A stretch of DNA of 18,188 nucleotides from an uncultured Muribaculaceae bacterium (GCA_910584525.1 CAJUAT010000012.1:1-18188), one strand, 5' to 3'. Shown: positions 7,003 through 14,438, counted from the first letter of the stretch. Notes: generated from the sequence alone by a model not told the origin. Numbers and translations are program-made.

Positions 7003-8161
7003 CAAACGGCACGAGTTATCGCTGCGCGTCGAGAAAGTGAAATTCCAGATGCAGATCGCCGGCATGGATGGTCTGCTCGTCGGCTCCCCCACCAATCTAT
7101 ACTATCTTGGCGGCGGGGTGTTCCGCGGCTACGTCTACATCCCCGTGGACCGTGACCCGCTCTTCTTCATGATACCGCCGTCGGAGGGTATCGGCGACAT
7201 GTGCCATACCATCAGGAAGCCGGAGATGATAGCCGGCATCCTGGAGAGCCAGGGGATAGGCAAGGCCACGAAGCTGGGTCTGGAATTTGACGATCTGAGC
7301 TACAGCGAGATCCGCAGGCTGATGCGTGCGCTGCCTGCCGGGGAATATTCCGACGCCACGCCGGTGCTGCGCATGGCCCGACTGATAAAGACCGACTATG
7401 AGCTGCGACTCATGCGGCAGGACGGCATGCGTCAGGCCGAGGTCTACAAGCAGATAAAGCATTGCTATCAGGAAGACATGACCGACATGGAGTTCCAGAT
7501 AGAGATCGAGCGTGTGCTACGGCGCGTGGGATGCCTGGGTTATCTGCGTGCCGCGGGCAACAGGATGCAGCTCAACATGGGGTCGGTGATAGCCGGCGCC
7601 AATGCCGACGTGCCGAGCCCGTATGATTTCTCCATGGGAGGAGCCGGCACCGACCCGTCGCTGCCCGTGGGAGCCAGCGGCGAGATCATGAAGCCGGGCA
7701 CGGCGGTGATGGTCGACATGAACGGCGGTTTCAACGGCTACCAGACCGACATGACCCGCTGCTGGACCATCGGGGAAGTGCCGGAGAAAGCCGTACGCGC
7801 CCACGAATGCTCCATAGCCATACTTCGCGACTTGGAACATTTCGCCCATACCGATGTGGCTGTGGGCGAGGTGTACCGCCGCGCGCGTCGTCTGGCCGAT
7901 GACGCCGGTCTCGCCGACTGCTTCATGGGGCATAACCACAAGGTGGCCTTCATAGGCCATGGCGTGGGCATTGAACTCAACGAGATGCCTGTGGTGATGG
8001 AACGCAACGACACTCCCCTGCTCGGCAACATGACGATAGCCCTGGAACCCAAGTTCGTGATACCCGGCGTGGGAGCACTCGGCGTCGAAAACACTTATAT
8101 CGTCACTGACACGGGTCTCGAAAACATCACCGTGCTCGACGAGTCGCTTAAACAGTTATGA
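6977..8161 (+). CDS. M24-family aminopeptidase (Xaa-Pro peptidase)
   Basis: A 394-residue cytoplasmic metallopeptidase with the pita-bread fold. Residues about 15-140 are the creatinase N-terminal domain (DGLLVGSPTNLYYLGG). Residues about 148-390 are the catalytic domain with the five expected metal ligands: D247 (VMVDMNG), D258 (TDMTR), H328 (GHGVGIELNE), E357 (ALEPKF) and E371 (GVENTY). It probably removes the residue before proline from peptides; exact substrate preference cannot be read from sequence. The start ATG 6977 lies inside gldH and gives a full-length N-domain (MDLTLLHPDKRHEL). The stop overlaps the next start as ATGA (8158-8161). Confidence 0.9.
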   Translation: MDLTLLHPDKRHELSLRVEKVKFQMQIAGMDGLLVGSPTNLYYLGGGVFRGYVYIPVDRDPLFFMIPPSEGIGDMCHTIRKPEMIAGILESQGIGKATKLGLEFDDLSYSEIRRLMRALPAGEYSDATPVLRMARLIKTDYELRLMRQDGMRQAEVYKQIKHCYQEDMTDMEFQIEIERVLRRVGCLGYLRAAGNRMQLNMGSVIAGANADVPSPYDFSMGGAGTDPSLPVGASGEIMKPGTAVMVDMNGGFNGYQTDMTRCWTIGEVPEKAVRAHECSIAILRDLEHFAHTDVAVGEVYRRARRLADDAGLADCFMGHNHKVAFIGHGVGIELNEMPVVMERNDTPLLGNMTIALEPKFVIPGVGALGVENTYIVTDTGLENITVLDESLKQL

Positions 8162-9579
8162 ATCTCAAGGAGGATCTTAAACATCCCGTATTCCGGGTGA
8201 TAGGTCGTATAGCCGACAGCATGGACCGTGAGGTCTATGTGGTGGGAGGATATGTCAGGGACATATTTTTGGGGCGCAAGAGCCAGGACATCGATTTTGT
8301 TACGGTAGGTTCGGGCATAGAGCTTGCCGGGGCTGTGGCTCGGGCGTTAGGGCCACGGACGCCGCTGTCGGTGTTCGCCACCTACGGCACGGCGCAGGTG
8401 AAGCACAAGGGTCTGGAGCTGGAGTTCGTGGGGGCCCGCAAGGAGTCGTACCGCCGCGAGAGCCGCAACCCCATAGTTGAGGACGGCACGCTTGCCGACG
8501 ACCAGAACCGCCGCGACTTCACCATCAACGCCATGGCCATACGCCTCAACGAGTCGCGTTACGGCGAGCTTGTAGACCCGTTCGGCGGCCTTGCCGACCT
8601 GGCCAGAAACATCATACGCACCCCTCTCGACCCGGACATAACCTTCAGCGACGACCCTCTGCGGATGATGCGTGCCGTGAGGTTCGCGACGCAGCTCGGT
8701 TTCGAAATCTACCCCGAGACGTTCGAGGCCATACGTCGCAATGCCGACAGGCTCAAGATCATAACCCGCGAGCGTATCAACGACGAGTTAGGCAAGATCA
8801 TGCGGTCGCCGCGTCCGTCCGTGGGATTCCTCCTTCTCGACAAGGCGGGACTGCTGCAGTATGCCTTCCCGGCAGTGCTCGACCTCAAGGGTGTGGAGAC
8901 AGTCGACGGCATAGGACATAAGGACAATTTCCTGCACACGCTGCAGGTGGTGGACCATGTGGCGGCGAAAAGCGACAACGAGTGGCTGCGCTGGGCAGCT
9001 CTCCTGCACGACATCGCCAAGCCGGCAACCAAACGCTATGACGAGCGACTCGGCTGGACATTCCACAACCATAACTTCTTAGGGGAGAAAATGGTGCCGG
9101 GCATCTTCAAGAAGATGAAGATGCCGATGAACGAGCATATGAAGTATGTGTCGAAGCTTGTGGGTCTTCACATGCGCCCGCAGTCTGTGGCCGACGCGGG
9201 AGTTACCGACTCGGGAGTTCGCAGGCTTATTACTGACGCGGGGGCTGACCTCGACGACCTGATGACACTGGCGGAAGCCGACATCACGTCGAAGAATCCT
9301 GCTAAGGTTCGGCGGCAGCTGGAGAGCTTCGGGCGGCTGCGCCGCCGCATGGACGAGATCAGCGATGCCGACGCCTTGCGCAACTGGAAAAATCCGGTGA
9401 ACGGCAACGAGATCATGGAGCATTTCCACCTGCCGCCGGGGCAGCAGATCGCGGTGCTGAAGGAAGCCGTGAAAGAGGCCATCATGGATGGCGAAATCCC
9501 CTACGACCACGACGCCGCCTGGGAATGGCTCCTCCGGAACGCCCCCGCCCTCCTCGCCCAAGCTCCGGCTTCGCACTGA
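8158..9579 (+). CDS. cca: CCA-adding tRNA nucleotidyltransferase with HD domain
   Basis: A 473-residue class II nucleotidyltransferase that builds or repairs the tRNA 3' CCA end. Motif A is GGYVRD (30-35) with the metal-binding D44-x-D46 (SQDIDF). RRDFTINAMA (118-127), DDPLRMMRAVRF (165-176) and RERIND (204-209) are the nucleotide-recognition and neck motifs. Residues about 255-380 carry an HD phosphohydrolase domain (H260, H284-D285), common in bacterial forms. It cannot be told by eye whether the enzyme adds full CCA, only A, or only poly(A). It starts within the stop of the M24 peptidase gene (ATGA) and is the last gene of the coupled run that begins at rny. Confidence 0.93.
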   Translation: MNLKEDLKHPVFRVIGRIADSMDREVYVVGGYVRDIFLGRKSQDIDFVTVGSGIELAGAVARALGPRTPLSVFATYGTAQVKHKGLELEFVGARKESYRRESRNPIVEDGTLADDQNRRDFTINAMAIRLNESRYGELVDPFGGLADLARNIIRTPLDPDITFSDDPLRMMRAVRFATQLGFEIYPETFEAIRRNADRLKIITRERINDELGKIMRSPRPSVGFLLLDKAGLLQYAFPAVLDLKGVETVDGIGHKDNFLHTLQVVDHVAAKSDNEWLRWAALLHDIAKPATKRYDERLGWTFHNHNFLGEKMVPGIFKKMKMPMNEHMKYVSKLVGLHMRPQSVADAGVTDSGVRRLITDAGADLDDLMTLAEADITSKNPAKVRRQLESFGRLRRRMDEISDADALRNWKNPVNGNEIMEHFHLPPGQQIAVLKEAVKEAIMDGEIPYDHDAAWEWLLRNAPALLAQAPASH

Positions 9580-9582
9580 TAC

Positions 9583-9621
9583 TTACCGCGAGCTCCCGCT
9601 CGCGGAACGGCCGCTGAAAAG
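9583..9621. repeat. Dispersed palindromic repeat, copy 1 (REP-like)
   Basis: A perfect 8-bp stem with a TCCC loop, ccgcgagctcccgctcgcgg (9586-9605), lies 6 nt after the cca stop. The repeat including flanks runs 9583-9621 and matches 12917-12955 at about 36 of 39 positions, counted by eye. The hairpin lacks a T-run, so it is not a classic terminator, although it could slow 3' exonucleases. Two near-identical copies in two unrelated intergenic gaps indicate a dispersed genomic repeat family. Confidence 0.8.
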
Positions 9622-9644
9622 GCTGCGGAAATACTGGAAGGGCC

Positions 9645-9736
9645 GGAAAAGCTGAAAATGAAAAAAGGCGGATGAGCCGGGAAAGCTGAAAAAAGGCGGA
9701 TGAGTCGGGAAAGCTGAAAAAAGGCGGAGATATGAG
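9645..9736. repeat. Degenerate 28-bp tandem repeat, about three copies
   Basis: A 28-bp unit (gggaaagctgaaaaaaggcg plus gatgagtc) occurs at 9679-9706. An earlier copy lies at 9645-9678 with about 6 extra bases, and a diverged copy at 9707-9736. The strand is strongly purine-rich on + (polypyrimidine on -). Copies nearest each other are nearly identical, pointing to slippage or unequal exchange. No coding potential is seen: the open frame on - is low-complexity F/S/P/A. Confidence 0.7.
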
Positions 9737-9779
9737 AAAAAGAGGGGAAGGCGAAAAAATGAGGAAAGAGGGATGGCAA

Positions 9780-9811
9780 TTTGCCAGTGTGGGGAAAATT
9801 TATTAATTTTG
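9780..9811 (+). promoter_or_regulatory. Bacteroidetes-type promoter of rplM-rpsI
   Basis: TTTG (9780-9783) and TAATTTTG (9804-9811), 20-nt spacer, match the -33/-7 consensus. The -33 element lies in a perfect 11-bp inverted repeat, ggcaa-t-ttgcc (9775-9785). The expected transcription start is near 9817, giving a leader of about 100 nt. Confidence 0.85.
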
Positions 9812-9816
9812 CGAGC

Positions 9817-9918
9817 CGATTATATCCAAGAACAGGGCCCCGTCGGGGAGGGAGGTTGTCATTGGCCTGGTAACCGCCTGAAAGACAGGGACAAACACAT
9901 TAAACCCAACTTAAAGAA
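9817..9918 (+). promoter_or_regulatory. GC-rich structured 5' leader of rplM (candidate ribosomal-protein leader)
   Basis: Between the promoter and the GTG start are about 100 nt with several possible helices. CAGG-g-CC (9833-9839) can pair with GGCCTG (9864-9869) with one bulged G. A local CCCC/GGGG hairpin (9838-9841 with 9845-9848) lies inside it. CCTG-aaaga-CAGG forms a hairpin at 9877-9889. The last 30 nt before the start are A-rich and unstructured, as usual for Bacteroidetes translation starts. Autoregulation by L13 is plausible by analogy with other phyla but is not shown here. Confidence 0.45.
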
Positions 9919-10395
9919 GTGGATACATTAAGTTATAAGACGCAGAGTGCCACCCCGAGCACGATAGTAAAGAAATGGGTGGTTATCGATGCGACAGACC
10001 TGGTACTTGGCCGACTCTGTTCAGAGGTAGCCAAGATTCTGCGAGGCAAGAACAAGCCCGATTACACTCCGAACATGGACTGCGGAGACAATGTAATCAT
10101 CATCAACGCCGAGAAGGTAAAGCTTAACGGCGGCAAGATGGAGAAGCGCGAATATCTCCGTTACACGGGATATCCGGGCGGCCAGCGTACATTTACTCCC
10201 GGCGACCTTATGAAGAAGTCGTTCGGCGTTACGGTAAAAGGCAAGCACCCGCTGTTCATCAAGGTAGTGAAGGGCATGCTTCCCAAGACGAAGCTTGGAG
10301 CCAAGCAGCTCACCAACCTTCACGTGTTCAACGGTTCGGAGCACCCCTTCGCCGACAAGAACCCCGTAGTTCTGGACTTTAACAAAATCAAGTAA
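9919..10395 (+). CDS. rplM: 50S ribosomal protein L13
   Basis: A 158-residue L13, a large-subunit protein that binds 23S rRNA early in assembly. Conserved stretches are WVVIDATDLVLGRLCSEVAK (20-39), YTPNMDCGDNVIIINAEKV (49-67), YLRYTGYPGGQR (79-90) and VVKGMLPKTKLGAKQLTNLH (117-136). The start is GTG 9919, because the resulting N-terminus MDTLSYKT matches what I recall for Bacteroidales L13. Five bases separate it from rpsI, with which it forms the usual two-gene unit. Confidence 0.97.
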   Translation: MDTLSYKTQSATPSTIVKKWVVIDATDLVLGRLCSEVAKILRGKNKPDYTPNMDCGDNVIIINAEKVKLNGGKMEKREYLRYTGYPGGQRTFTPGDLMKKSFGVTVKGKHPLFIKVVKGMLPKTKLGAKQLTNLHVFNGSEHPFADKNPVVLDFNKIK

Positions 10396-10400
10396 AGAAG

Positions 10401-10787
10401 ATGGAAAAAGTAAATGCCATAGGCCGCCGCAAGGCCGCAGTTGCCCGCGTATACCTTACAGAAGGAACGGGCAAGATCGAGATCGACAAGCGCCCGCTTG
10501 AGGTTTATTTCCCCTCTTCGATACTTCAGTACATCGTAAAGCAGCCGATGCTTCTTCTTGGCGTAGCCGATAAGTACGACATCAAGGCACATCTTGACGG
10601 TGGCGGATATCACGGACAGGCCGAGGCCCTTCGTCTGGCCATAGCCCGCGCGCTGGTGAAGGTGAACCCCGAGGACAAGAGCGCCCTCCGCAAGGAAGGC
10701 TTCATGACCCGCGACGCCCGCGAGGTGGAACGCAAGAAACCGGGTCAGCCCAAAGCCCGCAAACGCTTCCAGTTCTCCAAACGTTAA
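10401..10787 (+). CDS. rpsI: 30S ribosomal protein S9
   Basis: A 128-residue S9, normal length. It has NAIGRRKAAVARVYLTEGTG (5-24), the GGGYHGQAEALRLAIARAL core (67-85), and the conserved C-terminal tail KARKRFQFSKR, whose end reaches the P-site tRNA in known ribosome structures. It is co-transcribed with rplM. No terminator hairpin with a T-run follows the stop, so read-through into the rpsB leader is likely. Confidence 0.98.
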   Translation: MEKVNAIGRRKAAVARVYLTEGTGKIEIDKRPLEVYFPSSILQYIVKQPMLLLGVADKYDIKAHLDGGGYHGQAEALRLAIARALVKVNPEDKSALRKEGFMTRDAREVERKKPGQPKARKRFQFSKR

Positions 10788-10795
10788 TATTTTTG
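10788..10795 (+). promoter_or_regulatory. Possible rpsB promoter (-7 element only)
   Basis: TATTTTTG immediately follows the rpsI stop and matches TAnnTTTG exactly. At the expected distance upstream (about 10764-10767, inside rpsI) there is no TTTG. It may be a weaker or regulated promoter serving rpsB-tsf in addition to read-through from rplM-rpsI. Confidence 0.45.
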
Positions 10796-10854
10796 CCGCG
10801 GATTTTCCCTGTCAGGGATTATTCCAAAGCTCGTGTTTAGTATCTAAACCGCGG
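10796..10854 (+). ncRNA. Candidate structured leader of rpsB (three-stem junction)
   Basis: An outer helix pairs CCGCGG (10796-10801) with CCGCGG (10849-10854). Two hairpins lie inside: TCCCT-gtc-AGGGA (10806-10818) and GTTTAG-tat-CTAAAC (10835-10849). The layout is a closed three-way junction of about 59 nt, placed 64 nt before the S2 start codon. If transcription starts at about 10801 from the -7 element above, the outer helix would be partly lost, so it may form only in read-through transcripts. Autogenous control by S2 is inference from other phyla. No T-run follows, so it is not a terminator. Confidence 0.5.
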
Positions 10855-10918
10855 AGATGGCATCGTTCCCTACCCCGTGGTTGTCACAACAAAGAACGTA
10901 AACAATACAAAGAAAAGA

Positions 10919-11773
10919 ATGGCAACACCCACATTCGACCAGCTTGTAGAAGCCGGATGTCACTTCGGTCACCTCAAGCGCAAATGGAATCCGGCCATGG
11001 CTCCCTATATCTTCATGGAGCGCAACGGTATCCACATCATCGACCTCTATAAGACAGCAGCCAAAATCGAGGAGGCATCCAACGCACTTCGCCAGATGGC
11101 CAAGAGCGGCAAGAAGGTGCTCTTCGTAGCCACCAAGAAGCAGGCCAAAGAGGCAATCTCCGACAAAGCCAAGGCTATCGGAATGCCTTTCGTAATCGAG
11201 CGGTGGCCCGGCGGCATGCTCACCAACTTCCCCACAATCCGCAAGGCCGTCAAGAAGATGACCACCATCGACAAGATGACCAAGGATGGCACGTTCGACA
11301 ACCTGTCGAAGCGCGAGAAGCTGCAGATCACCCGTCAGCGCGCCAAACTGGAGAAGAACCTTGGCAGCATCGCCGACCTGAACTGTCTGCCGTCAGCCCT
11401 GTTTGTAGTCGATGTCATGAAGGAGCATATCGCCGTGGCCGAGGCCAAACGTCTGGGTATTCCCGTATTCGGTATTGTCGACACGAACTCCAACCCTGAG
11501 GACATAGACTTCGTGATCCCCGCCAACGATGATGCATCGAAGAGCATCGAGGTAATCCTCGACGCCGTATGCAGCGCGATGGCCGAGGGTCTGGAGGAGC
11601 GCAAGGTAGAGAAGCTCGACGCCGCCGAGAAAGACCAGGAGAACGAAGAGGCACCGGCCGCCAACAAGCGTCGCCGCGTACGCCGCAACGACCTCCCCAA
11701 GAACGACCAGCAGCCTGTGGCCCAGGCCGCTCCCGAAGCCGCCGAGGAAACCAAAGCCGAAGCAGCCGAGTAA
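10919..11773 (+). CDS. rpsB: 30S ribosomal protein S2
   Basis: A 284-residue S2. It has FDQLVEAGCHFGHLKRKWNP (5-24), the MERNGIHIIDLYKT stretch, RWPGGMLTNFPTIRKAVKKM, and the C-domain motif IPVFGIVDTNSNPEDIDFVI. The C-terminal 55 residues or so are an A/E/K/R-rich extension (KRRRVRRNDLPKNDQQPVAQ onwards) beyond the core fold. The start is ATG 10919, giving MATPTFDQL. An upstream in-frame GTG at 10877 would add an atypical N-terminus and overlaps the leader. It is followed by an intrinsic terminator and then tsf. Confidence 0.97.
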   Translation: MATPTFDQLVEAGCHFGHLKRKWNPAMAPYIFMERNGIHIIDLYKTAAKIEEASNALRQMAKSGKKVLFVATKKQAKEAISDKAKAIGMPFVIERWPGGMLTNFPTIRKAVKKMTTIDKMTKDGTFDNLSKREKLQITRQRAKLEKNLGSIADLNCLPSALFVVDVMKEHIAVAEAKRLGIPVFGIVDTNSNPEDIDFVIPANDDASKSIEVILDAVCSAMAEGLEERKVEKLDAAEKDQENEEAPAANKRRRVRRNDLPKNDQQPVAQAAPEAAEETKAEAAE

Positions 11774-11798
11774 TTTTTAGAGTATAGTCAACACACCC

Positions 11799-11830
11799 GA
11801 AAGCCGGGCCCTCTGGCTCCGGCTTTCTTT
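11799..11830 (+). terminator. Intrinsic terminator/attenuator between rpsB and tsf
   Basis: A perfect 9-bp stem, GAAAGCCGG (11799-11807) with CCGGCTTTC (11819-11827), has an 11-nt loop and is followed by TTT then AAT. The U-tract is short, so termination is probably partial. It ends 15 nt before the tsf start, and no promoter is visible after it, so tsf must be reached by read-through. Confidence 0.75.
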
Positions 11831-11844
11831 AATATAAGACCATT

Positions 11845-12837
11845 ATGGCAGTAAGCATAGAAGATATCAAGAAGCTGCGCAATCTTACAGGCGCAGGCAT
11901 GATGGACTGCAAGAACGCGTTGGCAGAGACCAACGGCGACATAGAGGCATCCATCGAGATCATACGCAAGAAGGGTCAGGCAGTAGCCGCCAAGCGTGAG
12001 GACAGGAACGCCGCCGAGGGTTGCGTGCTTGCAGGCACCAACGGCGACTTCGCAGCCATCATCGCCCTGAAATGCGAGACGGACTTCGTGGCCAAGAACG
12101 AGTCGTTCCGCGCCCTGACGAAGAAAATCCTCGACTGCGCATTGGCAGCCAAGGCCAAGAGCCTCGACGAGGTGAAGGCCCTGCAGTACGATGGCCGCAC
12201 CATCGAGGAGCACGTCACCGACGAAATCGGCAAGACGGGCGAGAAGATGGAACTCGGCGACTATGAGTGGATAGAGGCTCCCAGCGTATGCAGCTACGAG
12301 CACCTCGGCAACAAGCTCGCCACCATCGTGGGCTTCAACGTGGCCGGTGTATCCACGGAGATAGGCAAGGAGGTAGCCATGCAGGTTGCCGCCATGAACC
12401 CTGTGTCGGTAAGCCGCAATGATGTTCCCAAGGAGATTGTGGACCGTGAGCTGGAGATTGCCGTGGAGAAGACCAAGGAGGAGCAGATCCGCAAGGCTTC
12501 CGAGGTAGCTCTCAAGAAGGCAGGTCTCAACCCGAACCACTTCGACTCCGAGGAGCACATCGAGTCGAACATCACCAAGGGCTGGATTACCGCCGAGGAT
12601 GCTGAGAAGGGGCGCCAGATCATGAAGGAGGCTGCCGAGGCCAAGGCCGCAAACCTCCCCGAGCAGATGATCCAGAACATCGCCAACGGCCGTCTGAACA
12701 AGTTCTTCAAGGAGAGCGTGCTCCTGGAGCAGGAGTATCACCGCGACGCCAAGAAGACCGTGCAGGAGTACCTCAACGGCGAGCAGAAAGGACTTACCGT
12801 GGTAAGCTTCTGCCGCGTGAATCTCAACGCCGACTGA
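11845..12837 (+). CDS. tsf: Elongation factor Ts
   Basis: A 330-residue guanine-nucleotide exchange factor for EF-Tu. The N-terminal UBA-like domain (about 4-40) contains IKKLRNLTGAGMMDCKNALA. The signature CETDFVAKNESF lies at about residues 76-87 and contacts EF-Tu in known structures. The two core subdomains include IVGFNVAGVSTEIGKEVAMQ and NGRLNKFFKESVLLEQEYHR. Length is as expected for Bacteroidetes. Tandem stops TGA-TAG end the gene. The classic rpsB-tsf pair is kept, but with a terminator in between. Confidence 0.97.
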   Translation: MAVSIEDIKKLRNLTGAGMMDCKNALAETNGDIEASIEIIRKKGQAVAAKREDRNAAEGCVLAGTNGDFAAIIALKCETDFVAKNESFRALTKKILDCALAAKAKSLDEVKALQYDGRTIEEHVTDEIGKTGEKMELGDYEWIEAPSVCSYEHLGNKLATIVGFNVAGVSTEIGKEVAMQVAAMNPVSVSRNDVPKEIVDRELEIAVEKTKEEQIRKASEVALKKAGLNPNHFDSEEHIESNITKGWITAEDAEKGRQIMKEAAEAKAANLPEQMIQNIANGRLNKFFKESVLLEQEYHRDAKKTVQEYLNGEQKGLTVVSFCRVNLNAD

Positions 12838-12859
12838 TAGTCATATCTCACCATAAAGG

Positions 12860-12892
12860 GAAAGCGCTTCATTCGAGGCGCTTTCTTTTTTT
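12860..12892 (+). terminator. Intrinsic terminator of tsf
   Basis: An 8-bp stem, GAAAGCGC (12860-12867) with GCGCTTTC (12878-12885), has a 10-nt loop and is followed by seven T. It stands 22 nt after the tsf stop. It could also weakly terminate the convergent helicase transcript, as the opposite strand reads CCCTTTA after the stem. Confidence 0.88.
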
Positions 12893-12916
12893 GCCGAGCG
12901 GGGACTTGACGGGGAT

Positions 12917-12955
12917 TTACCGCGAGCTCCCGCTCGCGGCACGGCGGCTGGAAAG
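12917..12955. repeat. Dispersed palindromic repeat, copy 2 (REP-like)
   Basis: The same 20-nt perfect hairpin as at 9586-9605 (here 12920-12939), with shared flanks, lies between the tsf terminator and the end of the convergent helicase gene. The stem and loop are identical to copy 1; differences are confined to the right flank. Confidence 0.8.
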
Positions 12956-12973
12956 CGCTATTTGATTACGGGC

Positions 12974-14365
12974 TTAACGGACGGGGAAGGGCGGGTCGAT
13001 GAAGAAGACTTTTTCGGTGGCGCGGGTGATGGCGGTGTATGCCCAGCGGTAGAAGTCATCGTCGAGGGCGGCTGGGTCGATGCCGGCCATGTCGATATAT
13101 ACGTGTCGCCACTGGCCGCCTTGCGCCTTGTGGCACGTGACGCAATAGGCGTACTTGGCCTGGAGGGCATTGTAATAGGGGCTGTTGAGCATGGCGGCCC
13201 ATTTCTCAGAGAATACGCCGTCGGCTTCGTTGGCGATGATGCGGCCGAAGCGTTCCATCTCCTCGCGGGGGAGCGCCGGCCCCTTGGCCATAAGACTGCG
13301 GAGCATCAGCAGCGCGTTCACCAGACGTCCGTTGCCGAAGTCGAGCTCCACCTCCGTGAAATATCTGCCATAGGCCTTCTCGGTGCTTCCCGTCCATGTC
13401 ACCTCAGCTATGTCGCCGTTAGCTATCAGTCCGCCCTTGTTGCCCTGCTGCCGGCCCCAGAAATAATCGTTTTTGGCGATCACGAGACGGTCGCCGCGTT
13501 CCAGCGGCTCCTCGGCATAGAACACCATGGAGCGTATGGCCTTGTTGAACTCGTTAGCGCGCCAGTTGGCGCGGGTTATGATGATTGTGTCGTCGCGTCC
13601 CACGGCGGCATACGAGTCGGCGAGCACATCGGGGAGGTCACGCCCCGAGACCACATTGACATCATCGTAGCCGTCGGCGTCGATATGCGGGTCGATGCGG
13701 TGCCCGGGATGGAGGAGCCAGTGGCGCAGCATGGTGGCGTTGTGTATGATGCCGCTGTCGAGACCCTGCCGCATAGGAATTTCGAGGACGTGATAGTCAG
13801 GGTTGAGGCCCATGGCGGCGAGACGTTCCGGGCGCATGGCATTAGCCTGACGCTGACCCACAGGGGGAAGCTGCGCCTCGTCGCCCATCATCAGGATGCG
13901 GCAGCCGGGAGAGGAATAGACATGCCTCACGAGCTGATTGAGGAGCGATGAGGGGTCGTTGGCGCCTGTGTCGGCAATCATTGAAGCCTCGTCGACCACG
14001 AAGAGGGTGTCGCGGAGCTGGTTGGGAGCTGTCACATACCTCGCGCCTGAGGGGTCGGCCGGGTCGGGACGGAATAGGCGGCGGTGAATGGTGCCGGCAG
14101 GGTGTGCGGAGAGACCGGAGGCCACCTGCGCGCCGCGACCCGTGGGCGACAGCACCACAACACGACGCCTCATACCTTCCATGGCCTTCACCAATGCCCC
14201 GACCAGCGAAGTCTTGCCCGTGCCGGCATATCCGTTGAGCACGAAGATACCTGCCGGATCTTCCGAGGCCACAAACCTCGACATGGCACCCAATGCCTCC
14301 TCCTGTTCGGGAAGCGGATCGAACGGCAACGACATCAGCGCCCGACTGTAGATTTCATTTTCCAT
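12974..14365 (-). CDS. SF1B DNA helicase, RecD/Pif1-like (UvrD_C_2-type C-terminus)
   Basis: A 463-residue ATP-dependent helicase. Motifs in order are Walker A GYAGTGKT (45-52), SPTGRGAQVA (motif Ia, 73-82), DEAS (Walker B, 125-128), GDEAQLPPVG (motif III, 161-170), and the C-terminal motif CHKAQGGQWRHVYID (411-425) and YTAITRA (443-449). The short length, with no RecB/RecC-type domains, fits stand-alone AAA_30-type helicases common in Bacteroidetes rather than the RecD subunit. A role in DNA repair or replication-fork processing is the likely one; the substrate is unknown. It is the only - strand gene in the window, convergent with tsf and divergent from eno. Its own promoter is not clear. 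Confidence 0.9.
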   Translation of the reverse strand: MENEIYSRALMSLPFDPLPEQEEALGAMSRFVASEDPAGIFVLNGYAGTGKTSLVGALVKAMEGMRRRVVVLSPTGRGAQVASGLSAHPAGTIHRRLFRPDPADPSGARYVTAPNQLRDTLFVVDEASMIADTGANDPSSLLNQLVRHVYSSPGCRILMMGDEAQLPPVGQRQANAMRPERLAAMGLNPDYHVLEIPMRQGLDSGIIHNATMLRHWLLHPGHRIDPHIDADGYDDVNVVSGRDLPDVLADSYAAVGRDDTIIITRANWRANEFNKAIRSMVFYAEEPLERGDRLVIAKNDYFWGRQQGNKGGLIANGDIAEVTWTGSTEKAYGRYFTEVELDFGNGRLVNALLMLRSLMAKGPALPREEMERFGRIIANEADGVFSEKWAAMLNSPYYNALQAKYAYCVTCHKAQGGQWRHVYIDMAGIDPAALDDDFYRWAYTAITRATEKVFFIDPPFPVR

Positions 14366-14438
14366 CCCCGTATATGAAATAACTTTAAATCAGTTCAAAA
14401 AATGGTAATTGCATACCTGCGGATTGAGAAAAATTTAG

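Noticed and set aside
9586..9605. Intrinsic terminator of cca
   Set aside because: The hairpin is strong but no T-run follows, and the same sequence recurs elsewhere as a repeat; it is better called a dispersed palindrome.
9645..9736. CRISPR array
   Set aside because: The 28-bp units are directly adjacent with no spacers, and there are no cas genes.
9501..9779. 92-codon - strand frame between cca and rplM
   Set aside because: It is F/S/P/A low-complexity and produced by the purine-rich 28-bp tandem repeat.
12962..13951. Open frame of 329 codons on the + strand opposite the helicase
   Set aside because: The - strand frame carries all SF1 helicase motifs; the + frame has none.
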